Below, piece after piece: positions 1 through 6,360 of a stretch of 38,386 bases of DNA (position 1 is the first letter of the stretch; every line of letters begins with the position of its first letter). The position numbers and the translations under genes were made by a program. Under the pieces are notes generated by a model. The model was given only the letters and a program-made list of their open reading frames with translations. It had not been told where the DNA came from and did not search any database. Source of the stretch: Candidatus Segatella caccae (GTDB taxonomy: Bacteria > Bacteroidota > Bacteroidia > Bacteroidales > Bacteroidaceae); contig USOQ01000018.1 of NCBI GenBank assembly GCA_900556395.1, positions 1-38,386 of the forward strand, read 5' to 3'.

Positions 1-123
1 CTAATTCTTGACTAATAAATTCATTCATCTCATTCTCTCTATTCCTTCTCAGATTTTTCATTTTATGACTATCTGCTTTAGAAAAGAAAAAAATCTTTGA
101 TTCTCTAATTCTTGACTAATAAA
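1..123. repeat. 19-bp direct repeat at window edge
   Basis: The same 19 bases (ctaattcttgactaataaa) occur at 1-19 and 105-123. The second copy ends just before the purM stop codon on the other strand (127-129). The region between is AT-rich and has no gene. Because the first copy starts at base 1, the repeat may continue leftward. No terminator hairpin for the minus-strand operon is visible here. Confidence 0.7.
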
Positions 124-126
124 ATC

Positions 127-1293
127 TTAGTATTCGAAAGTTCCGAATTCGCTCTTAATGGTCAGGCTGCGCTTGCCTTCTTCGATGTGTCCCACAACCT
201 GAGCGTCGATATTAAAGCTCTTGCTGATGGCGATGACTTTCTCGGCAACTTCTGGTCGAACGTAGATTTCCATACGGTGACCCATGTTGAATACTTGATA
301 CATTTCTTTCCAGTCTGTGCCTGAGCAATCGTGGATGGCCTTGAAGAGAGGTGGTACGGGGAACATGTTGTCCTTGACAACCTTGCAATTGTCGTTTACA
401 AAGTGAAGTACCTTGGTCTGTGCTCCACCAGTACAATGTACCATACCATGTATCTCAGGACGCAACTCGTCGAGCAATTTCTTGATGACAGGAGCATAGG
501 TGCGGGTAGGTGAAAGAACCAGTTCGCCTGCGTTGATAGGAGCACCTTCTACCTCATCGGTCAGTTTGTATTTACCGCTATAAACCAACTCGTCTGGTAC
601 GGCGTGGTCGTAGCTTTCTGGGTAGTTCTCCGCTAAATATTTAGCGAATACATCGTGGCGTGCAGAGGTGAGTCCGTTACTACCCATACCGCCATTATAC
701 TTTTTCTCATAGGTAGCTTGACCCGTAGATGAGAGTCCAACGATGACATCACCAGGGCGAATGTTAGCGTTGTCAATGACATCGCTACGCTTCATGCGAC
801 AAGTAACGGTAGAGTCGACGATGATGGTGCGTACCAAGTCGCCAACGTCAGCAGTCTCGCCACCTGTAGGATAAATGCCGATGCCCATGTTGCGCATTTC
901 TTTCAGGAGTTCGTCTGTACCATTTATGATGGCAGAGATGACATCGCCAGGAACGAGCATTTTGTTACGGCCAATGGTAGAAGAAACCAAGATGTTGTCT
1001 ACCGCTCCTACGCAGAGCAGGTCGTCTGTGTTCATGACGACAGCATCCTGTGCGATGCCTTTCCATACAGAGAGGTCGCCTGTCTCTTTCCAGTACATAT
1101 AGGCCAAACTTGATTTGGTACCAGCACCATCAGCGTGCATAATGTTGCAATACTCTGGGTCTCCGCCCAAAATGTCAGGAATAATCTTACAGAAAGCCTG
1201 TGGGAAGATTCCTTTGTCTATGTTCTTGATGGCATTATGCACATCTTCTTTGGCGGCACTCACTCCGCGCATCATATATCTATTGTTGCTCAT
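127..1293 (-). CDS. purM: AIR synthase-family protein, probable phosphoribosylformylglycinamidine cyclo-ligase
   Basis: Probable purine-pathway enzyme converting FGAM to AIR with ATP in the cytoplasm. The 388-aa protein starts at ATG 1293 (MSNNRYMMRG). A longer frame reaching 1383 would run into the 3' end of aroE and has no family-like sequence. Seen: the glycine-rich ADGAGTKSSLA and PTGGETADVGD segments of the AIR synthase/PurM fold and a C-terminal GHRMEIYV segment. The protein is longer than the usual ~345 aa and its active-site motifs are diverged (DGAGTK for DGVGTK, GGETADV for GGETAEM). It is the last gene in the window of the phoH-purC-ubiE-aroE-purM run, 58 nt after aroE. purC in the same run supports a purine role. 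Other AIR-synthase-fold enzymes cannot be excluded by eye. Confidence 0.78.
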   Translation of the reverse strand: MSNNRYMMRGVSAAKEDVHNAIKNIDKGIFPQAFCKIIPDILGGDPEYCNIMHADGAGTKSSLAYMYWKETGDLSVWKGIAQDAVVMNTDDLLCVGAVDNILVSSTIGRNKMLVPGDVISAIINGTDELLKEMRNMGIGIYPTGGETADVGDLVRTIIVDSTVTCRMKRSDVIDNANIRPGDVIVGLSSTGQATYEKKYNGGMGSNGLTSARHDVFAKYLAENYPESYDHAVPDELVYSGKYKLTDEVEGAPINAGELVLSPTRTYAPVIKKLLDELRPEIHGMVHCTGGAQTKVLHFVNDNCKVVKDNMFPVPPLFKAIHDCSGTDWKEMYQVFNMGHRMEIYVRPEVAEKVIAISKSFNIDAQVVGHIEEGKRSLTIKSEFGTFEY

Positions 1294-1351
1294 TTTTATT
1301 AATATACTTTGAGGGTTGAATCTTGAATGATCTTTGATAGTTAAGCCTTGG

Positions 1352-2095
1352 CTATTCCTGGTGCCAGAAATCCCAAGAGGCAAAAGCCTGAAGTAGCAAC
1401 ATTTCCAGTCCGTTCTTTACGGTAGCTCCATGTTGCTTTCCTTTTTTCATGAAGAGCGTTTCGTCAGGATTGTAGATGAGGTCGTAGAGTAGGGTGTGGC
1501 TATCCATAGCCTCGTATGGTAGTTCTGGACACTCGTCTGTATGTGGATACATACCCACTGGAGTGCAGTTAACTATCACATTGTATTCTTTGATGACCTC
1601 AGGTGTTATCTTGTCATACTGTATGGTGCCAGGACGCTCGAAACGACTTACATATATGGTTTCCAGTCCGAGAGATTTCAAGCCATAGTTGATGGCTTTA
1701 GATGCACCTCCTGTACCTAAGATTAGGGCTTTCTTATGGCAAGGTTCCAGAAATGGCTCAATGCTTCGTGTGAAACCAATGACATCGCTGTTGTACCCCT
1801 TTAGCTTGACATCGTTTCCTTTGTGCTCTACCTTGATGACATTGACAGCCCCGATGGCAGTAGCTTCAGGACTGATGAAGTCGAGGTAGCTGATGACTTT
1901 CTCCTTGTAGGGGATCGTTACATTCAAACCTTTTAGCTCGGGTGTTGTGTCTAAGATTTCAGTCAGGTCTTCGATATGTGGTATCTCGAAGTTGATGTAC
2001 TCAGCGTCAATTCCTTCGTTCTCAAATTTCTCGTTGAAGTAGTTCATTGAGAAGGAATGTCCTAACGGATAACCTATAAGTCCATATTTGTCCAT
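1352..2095 (-). CDS. aroE: shikimate dehydrogenase (NADP+)
   Basis: Reduces 3-dehydroshikimate to shikimate in aromatic amino acid and chorismate synthesis. The protein is 247 aa, somewhat shorter than the ~270 aa typical of E. coli AroE. Seen: the N-terminal shikimate-binding segment GLIGYPLGHSFS, the NVTIPYK motif with the expected catalytic Lys64, NSDVIGF with Asp104, and the dinucleotide-binding loop LGTGGASKA around residues 127-134. The C-terminal GLEMLLLQA segment is typical of the family. It sits between ubiE (42 nt upstream) and purM on the minus strand. No separate promoter motif is visible, so it is probably read as part of the run. Chorismate also feeds menaquinone synthesis, which links it loosely to ubiE. 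Confidence 0.93.
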   Translation of the reverse strand: MDKYGLIGYPLGHSFSMNYFNEKFENEGIDAEYINFEIPHIEDLTEILDTTPELKGLNVTIPYKEKVISYLDFISPEATAIGAVNVIKVEHKGNDVKLKGYNSDVIGFTRSIEPFLEPCHKKALILGTGGASKAINYGLKSLGLETIYVSRFERPGTIQYDKITPEVIKEYNVIVNCTPVGMYPHTDECPELPYEAMDSHTLLYDLIYNPDETLFMKKGKQHGATVKNGLEMLLLQAFASWDFWHQE

Positions 2096-2137
2096 AAAAT
2101 CTTTGTTTAGAATGATTCTTTATCGTTGCGCTCTTGT

Positions 2138-2872
2138 TTATTTTGTAGCAAAATACATGGTACAGATTCCAAAAGTTAGTCTCTTGAATTCGGTTTTAGC
2201 AAAACCAACTTTCTTGAGAATATCCATCATGGTCTCTCCTTGTGGAAATGCTTCTATGGTGGCTGTAAGATAGCTATACGCACTTTGATCTTTTGAAATC
2301 AGTTTGCCGTAAACGGGCAGTACGGTGTGCGAATAGATGTGGAAGAGCTGTTTCATAGGGAAATGTACGGGTGTTGTAAGTTCCACAATGCTTAAGTGCC
2401 CTCCTTTCTTTAGTACGCGATACATTTCTTTGAGTCCTTGGTCAAGGCTTTGAAAGTTGCGGATACCGAAAGCGGCTGTGACAGCATCGAATGTGTTGTC
2501 AGGGAAAGAGAGGTTCAGGCAGTCTTCTTTTTGGAAAGAGATGATGTGTTCTAATTTCTCTCTTGCAACCTTTTCTTTACCTATTTTCATCATGCCTTCA
2601 GAAATGTCGGTTCCGATGAGTTGTGTTGGTTTCAGCATCTTGGCCGAGAGAATGGCAAAGTCGCCAGTACCTGTGGCTATGTCAAGAACCTTCTTTGGGT
2701 TAAAGGGAGCTAACTTCTTGATAGCTTTCTTTCTCCACCCCTTGTCTATATCCCACGAGAGCCTGTGGTTAAGGGTGTCGTAGGTGGGGGCGATGTTGTC
2801 GAACATTTCCTCTACCAGTTTCCCTTTGTCACCTGTTCCTTCGTATGGCTTTATTTTCTCTTGTTTGTACAT
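2138..2872 (-). CDS. ubiE: demethylmenaquinone methyltransferase
   Basis: SAM-dependent C-methyltransferase of the UbiE/MenG family, expected to make menaquinone from demethylmenaquinone. The 244-aa start at 2872 (MYKQEKIKPYEG) is chosen because family similarity begins there; the frame extends 13 codons upstream to 2911, but those residues come from AT-rich intergenic sequence. Seen: the N-terminal signature FDNIAPTYDTLNH, the SAM-binding motif VLDIATGTGDFA, and the YRVLKKGG and IVELTTP segments. It lies about 100 nt after purC and 42 nt before aroE. A perfect 11-bp inverted repeat lies in the purC-ubiE gap. Bacteroidales use menaquinone, so the menaquinone role is preferred to ubiquinone. 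Confidence 0.93.
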   Translation of the reverse strand: MYKQEKIKPYEGTGDKGKLVEEMFDNIAPTYDTLNHRLSWDIDKGWRKKAIKKLAPFNPKKVLDIATGTGDFAILSAKMLKPTQLIGTDISEGMMKIGKEKVAREKLEHIISFQKEDCLNLSFPDNTFDAVTAAFGIRNFQSLDQGLKEMYRVLKKGGHLSIVELTTPVHFPMKQLFHIYSHTVLPVYGKLISKDQSAYSYLTATIEAFPQGETMMDILKKVGFAKTEFKRLTFGICTMYFATK

Positions 2873-2911
2873 GGCTCGCGCGTACCTTATATTATATATA
2901 TAGTATAGCAT

Positions 2912-2952
2912 GAGTTACGGAATGACAGTCTATGACTTTTGTTCCGTAACTC
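2912..2952. other. inverted repeat in the purC-ubiE gap
   Basis: Arms gagttacggaa (2912-2922) and ttccgtaactc (2942-2952) are perfect complements around a 19-nt loop. In the minus-strand transcript the hairpin would lie 20 nt after the purC stop and 40 nt before the ubiE start. No U-run follows, so it is more likely an mRNA-processing or stability element, or a protein site, than an intrinsic terminator. Confidence 0.6.
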
Positions 2953-2971
2953 GTAGCTTATTATTGTCGGA

Positions 2972-3925
2972 TTACTTCTTGTGAGAAGCAAGCCAGTTGC
3001 TTACATTCTTCTCGATGCGTGCAGCGATATCACCTTCCTCTGTGGCTTTGTCGAACTTCTCGCCTGTGATGTGCTCGTAGAGTTCGATGTAGCGTTCGCT
3101 TACACTCTCTGCGTATTCGTCAGTAATTTCTGGCATGGTCTGACCAGGCTCGTTCATGAAGTTGTGCTCGATGAGCCATTGACGTACAAACTCCTTAGAG
3201 AGCTGGCGTTGAGGCTCGCCTTTCTCGAACTTCTCCTCATAGCCATCGGCATAGAAGTAACGGCTTGAGTCAGGTGTGTGAATCTCGTCGATGAGATATA
3301 CCTTACCATCGTGTTTACCAAACTCGTATTTGGTGTCGACAAGGATGAGGCCTTGCTTTGCTGCGATTTCCTGACCACGCTGGAAGATGCGGCGTGTGTA
3401 GTCTTCCATGACAGCATAGTCTTCAGCACTAACGATACCCTGTGCGATGATTTCTTCCTTTGAAATGTTCATGTCGTGACCCTCATCGGCTTTGGTTGTA
3501 GGAGTGATGATAGGCTCAGGGAAGCGCTCATTCTCGCGCATGCCATCAGGCAGTTTTACACCACAAATCTCGCGACAACCTTTCTGGTAATCTCTCCATG
3601 CGCTACCTGTGAGGATGGAACGGATGATCATCTCTACGCGGAAGCCTTCACACTTCAAACCTACTGTTACCATAGGGTCTGGGGTGGCCAGTTTCCAGTT
3701 AGGGCAGATGTCTGTTGTTGTGTCCAAGAACTTAGCTGCGATCTGGTTGAGAACCTGTCCCTTGAAAGGGATGCCCTTAGGCAGCACAACGTCGAATGCT
3801 GAGATTCTGTCGGTAGCGACCATCACGAGGAGGTCGTCGTTAATGTCATACACATCACGTACTTTACCGTGGTAAACACTCTTCTGTCCATCAAAATGGA
3901 AATCTGTCTTTGTTAATGCTTTCAT
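2972..3925 (-). CDS. purC: phosphoribosylaminoimidazole-succinocarboxamide synthase (SAICAR synthase)
   Basis: ATP-dependent ligase joining CAIR and aspartate to SAICAR in de novo purine synthesis. The protein is 317 aa, the longer form of the family (E. coli PurC is ~237 aa). Seen: the N-terminal YHGKVRDVYDI segment, VATDRISAFDVVLP, and the two SAICAR synthase signatures LILVDTKYEFGK and DEIHTPDSSRYF. It follows phoH by 81 nt and precedes ubiE on the minus strand. No TAnnTTTG box lies between phoH and purC, which suggests cotranscription. With purM it puts two purine enzymes in one run. Confidence 0.96.
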   Translation of the reverse strand: MKALTKTDFHFDGQKSVYHGKVRDVYDINDDLLVMVATDRISAFDVVLPKGIPFKGQVLNQIAAKFLDTTTDICPNWKLATPDPMVTVGLKCEGFRVEMIIRSILTGSAWRDYQKGCREICGVKLPDGMRENERFPEPIITPTTKADEGHDMNISKEEIIAQGIVSAEDYAVMEDYTRRIFQRGQEIAAKQGLILVDTKYEFGKHDGKVYLIDEIHTPDSSRYFYADGYEEKFEKGEPQRQLSKEFVRQWLIEHNFMNEPGQTMPEITDEYAESVSERYIELYEHITGEKFDKATEEGDIAARIEKNVSNWLASHKK

Positions 3926-4006
3926 TTTACGTTGAAATTTGAACTTTGAAATTCGAGCGTCATGATCAGTTGTTTGTCTGTCATTCTGCTCATTCTTAAA
4001 TTCTAA

Positions 4007-4993
4007 TTATTTTGTATTTTCTTTTTCTGCATTTTTAGCTTCTCGTGCTTCTATCCTCTCTTTGTCATACTTTTCATAAGCGTTGACAATACGAGTTACG
4101 AGTTTATGACGCACGATATCTTTCTGCCCTAAGTTTACCACCCCGATGCCTTCCACACCTTCCAATATCTTGAGGGCTTCTTTCAGTCCGCTTCGCTGGT
4201 CGCGAGGTAAGTCAATCTGAGTCATGTCGCCCGTGATAATCATCTTGGTGTTGGTGCCCATACGGGTGAGGAACATACGAATCTGTTGGGAAGTGGTGTT
4301 TTGAGCTTCATCAAGGATGACGATAGCGTCGCTGAGTGTGCGACCTCGCATGAAGGCCAATGGTGCAATCTGTATGATGTGCTTCTCCATCATATCCTGC
4401 AGTTTCACGGCTGGTATCATATCTTCGAGAGAATCGTAGAGGGGTTGCAGATAAGGGTCAATCTTGTCTTTCATGTCGCCAGGTAGGAAACCTAATTTTT
4501 CGCCAGCCTCGACAGCAGGTCTTGACAAGATGATTTTCTTAGCCATCTTGTCTTTTAGGGCTCTTACGGCAAGAGCGATGCTGAGGTAGGTCTTACCTGT
4601 TCCAGCAGGTCCTACGGCAAACACCATGTCATTCTTCTCGTAAGCATCAATAAGTTTTTGTTGATTTTCGCTTCGGCTCTTAATGGGCCTTCCGCTAATG
4701 CTATATACCAATACACCTTTCACCGTGTCGGCTTTGGTTTGTTTTCCCTTTACGATGTCAAGAATATCTTCTTCGTTGAGGGTGTTGTACTTGAGTAGGT
4801 GTACCCTCATGCGTTCTATTTCTTCTTCGGCTTTAGCCATTTCCTCTTCGTCGCCGAGCACACGCAATACGTTGTCACGTGCAACGATACGTAACTTAGG
4901 GTACAGCGACTTGATTATTTGCAGGTGAGCGTTGTTCACCCCATAGAACATCACTGGGTCTATATCTTCGAGTACTATATGCTTCTCTATCAA
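4007..4993 (-). CDS. phoH: PhoH family ATPase
   Basis: Cytoplasmic PhoH-like P-loop protein of 328 aa; the family is linked to RNA metabolism, and its exact role here is unknown. Seen: an N-terminal ~70-residue nucleic-acid-binding-like region, Walker A GPAGTGKT at 128-135, Walker B VILDEAQN with Asp228-Glu229, and the conserved GFLPGDMKDKIDPYL and FMRGRTL segments. The C-terminal 30 residues are highly charged and lysine/glutamate-rich. It heads the minus-strand run. A promoter with TACTTTTG lies at 5045-5052, giving a leader of roughly 45 nt. Confidence 0.94.
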   Translation of the reverse strand: MIEKHIVLEDIDPVMFYGVNNAHLQIIKSLYPKLRIVARDNVLRVLGDEEEMAKAEEEIERMRVHLLKYNTLNEEDILDIVKGKQTKADTVKGVLVYSISGRPIKSRSENQQKLIDAYEKNDMVFAVGPAGTGKTYLSIALAVRALKDKMAKKIILSRPAVEAGEKLGFLPGDMKDKIDPYLQPLYDSLEDMIPAVKLQDMMEKHIIQIAPLAFMRGRTLSDAIVILDEAQNTTSQQIRMFLTRMGTNTKMIITGDMTQIDLPRDQRSGLKEALKILEGVEGIGVVNLGQKDIVRHKLVTRIVNAYEKYDKERIEAREAKNAEKENTK

Positions 4994-5044
4994 AACCTTT
5001 TATAACATTTTTTAGTTGAAAGATATGTAATATATAACACGGTG

Positions 5045-5076
5045 CAAAAGTAATACTTTTCCACGACATGAGCAAA
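5045..5076 (-). promoter_or_regulatory. Bacteroidetes-type promoter of phoH operon
   Basis: Read on the minus strand: TTTG at 5076-5073, 20 nt spacer, TACTTTTG at 5052-5045 (consensus TAnnTTTG). It is placed correctly for the phoH start at 4993. Confidence 0.75.
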
Positions 5077-5201
5077 TTAATGCTCCCAAAATCGAGTCTT
5101 TTCTGTCAAAAAAGCATTTGACTAAATGATAAATATTTTAAAAAATGTGTCGTGAAGCCTTTTTTGTAGAAATGCAGATGCTCTAATTCGTTTCTTTTTC
5201 T

Positions 5202-5209
5202 TACCTTTG
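5202..5209 (+). promoter_or_regulatory. -7 box TACCTTTG overlapping the upstream start codon of the DUF5715-like gene
   Basis: A perfect TAnnTTTG match ends 1 nt before ATG 5211. Transcription would begin about 5213-5216, so ATG 5211 would be at or outside the transcript's 5' end. This favours ATG 5235 as the start. The -33 element is weak (a TG at 5179-5180). Confidence 0.65.
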
Positions 5210-5234
5210 CATGAAAAAAGAACGACACATAAGA

Positions 5235-6011
5235 ATGAAGATATCCAAAAATAAGTTTTTGAAAGGTTTTGTGGTGGTAACTTTATTGCTTGCCTTGCTG
5301 CGGCTTGTCTTCCCCGGTGTGGCGAAGCCTTTAGCTCATCACGTAGAGGAACAAACGGATTCGCTCGTTGTAGAACGTATAGACACGATGACTATAGAAA
5401 AACAAAAACCGTCTGTCTTTTTCGATGAGAAAGGTCAGGTAGTGAAGCATCGTATATTCTCGGTGCCACATTTTGGAAATACCTTTCCCGATCAGAACGA
5501 TGTACAACTGGAGGCAGCTAATAAGTTTGGAGTGAGTCCAGTGCAGAATCGCGAGGCTGCAGAGCATAGTAAAGGTAAATTGGTGTATGTGGGTAGTAAT
5601 CCTTATTTTTATGTAGATAAGTTGAATAATAGTATTCCTTATTTAGTTCCACGAGCATCGGTGCTTCTTCAGGACATCGGGCGTGCCTATTTTGACTCTT
5701 TGCAGATAAAGGGTATTCCTCTTCATAAGATTATTGTGACCAGTATTCTTCGTACCAAAGATGATGTGGTGAAGTTGCGCACTCGCAACAGTAATGCCAC
5801 AGAGAATTCATGTCATCTCTATGGGACTACATTTGATGTTTGCTATAATAGATATAAGACAGTTCAGACAGCCAACGAACCACGAAGAGAAGTACGTAAC
5901 GATTCGTTGAAATGGGTGCTGAGCGAAGTGCTTCGCGATATGCGACAGAATGGTCGCTGTTTGGTGAAATATGAGGTAAAGCAAGGTTGCTTTCATATTA
6001 CAGTGAATTAA
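5235..6011 (+). CDS. membrane-anchored LAS/M15-type peptidase-like protein (DUF5715-like)
   Basis: Start chosen at ATG 5235 (258 aa) rather than 5211 (266 aa) because the promoter overlaps the earlier codon. One hydrophobic segment follows the N-terminal lysines, giving a signal anchor or signal peptide. The rest is predicted periplasmic. Numbering from 5211, SCHLYGTTFD at residues 200-209 matches the SxHxxGxxxD zinc motif of LAS metallopeptidases (D-Ala-D-Ala peptidase and related folds), and His262 near the C-terminus could be the third ligand. This suggests a cell-wall peptide hydrolase or an inactive relative. DUF5715 membership is from memory of the family. It is transcribed alone and divergently from phoH. 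No clear terminator follows. Confidence 0.7.
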   Translation: MKISKNKFLKGFVVVTLLLALLRLVFPGVAKPLAHHVEEQTDSLVVERIDTMTIEKQKPSVFFDEKGQVVKHRIFSVPHFGNTFPDQNDVQLEAANKFGVSPVQNREAAEHSKGKLVYVGSNPYFYVDKLNNSIPYLVPRASVLLQDIGRAYFDSLQIKGIPLHKIIVTSILRTKDDVVKLRTRNSNATENSCHLYGTTFDVCYNRYKTVQTANEPRREVRNDSLKWVLSEVLRDMRQNGRCLVKYEVKQGCFHITVN

Positions 6012-6098
6012 CTCTTGACGGAGGTGCTCTTGTCTCCCTATAAATGATGATTTTTGGGGTAGGAGAGTATATAGGATAAGAAATATTTGATGCTTTTC

Positions 6099-6129
6099 AT
6101 TGTCAATTCGGAAAATATGCGTAACTTTG
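6099..6129 (+). promoter_or_regulatory. promoter of the pflB leader transcript
   Basis: ATTG at 6099-6102, 19 nt spacer, TAACTTTG at 6122-6129. The predicted transcription start is around 6134, giving an exceptionally long leader of about 225 nt before the pflB start at 6361. Confidence 0.75.
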
Positions 6130-6139
6130 CATCCGAATT

Positions 6140-6170
6140 CTTCAGGAAGGTATTTGAAATCCTCCTGAAG
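6140..6170 (+). promoter_or_regulatory. 5' hairpin of the pflB leader RNA
   Basis: cttcagg-a-agg (6140-6150) pairs with cctcctgaag (6161-6170) with one bulged base and a 10-nt AU-rich loop. It falls within the first ~10 nt of the predicted transcript, so it may protect the mRNA 5' end or take part in leader folding. Confidence 0.55.
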
Positions 6171-6216
6171 ACAAGAAAAAGTATTCATTTATAATAAAAA
6201 AGGAAAAGAAAAAAGA

Positions 6217-6291
6217 ATGATAAAACAAAAATTCAATAAGCGTATCGTTTTAGGCTTCATGCAAGGCGGTTTTGCGACTTGTTGGATATAA
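6217..6291 (+). CDS. 24-aa leader ORF upstream of pflB
   Basis: ATG at 6217 and TAA at 6289-6291 encode a basic 24-residue peptide that begins MIKQKFNKR and ends GFATCWI. A purine-rich aggaaaag lies about 8 nt upstream. The stop codon is 1 nt before the 5' arm of a strong intrinsic terminator (6293-6321), so a ribosome finishing this ORF would cover the terminator stem. This is the geometry expected of a leader peptide that controls readthrough into pflB. Cys and Trp codons fall at positions 22 and 23. Translation is not shown by sequence alone, and no homologue is recognised. Confidence 0.5.
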   Translation: MIKQKFNKRIVLGFMQGGFATCWI

Positions 6292-6292
6292 A

Positions 6293-6321
6293 CCCGGGCA
6301 CTTTTGTGTTCGGGCTTTTTT
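6293..6321 (+). terminator. intrinsic terminator/attenuator in the pflB leader
   Basis: CCCGGGCAC (6293-6301), loop TTTT, GTGTTCGGG (6306-6314) form a 9-bp stem with two G-U pairs, then C and six T (6316-6321). It lies downstream of the leader promoter and 40 nt upstream of pflB, so it must be overcome for pflB to be expressed from that promoter. Confidence 0.8.
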
Positions 6322-6360
6322 GTTTATTTGTTAATTAATTTTTTAATATTTTACCGAATT

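Noticed and set aside
6304..6360. 19-codon N-terminal extension of PflB
   Set aside because: It is encoded by the terminator and an AT-rich leader, and family similarity begins at MRKEW (6361).
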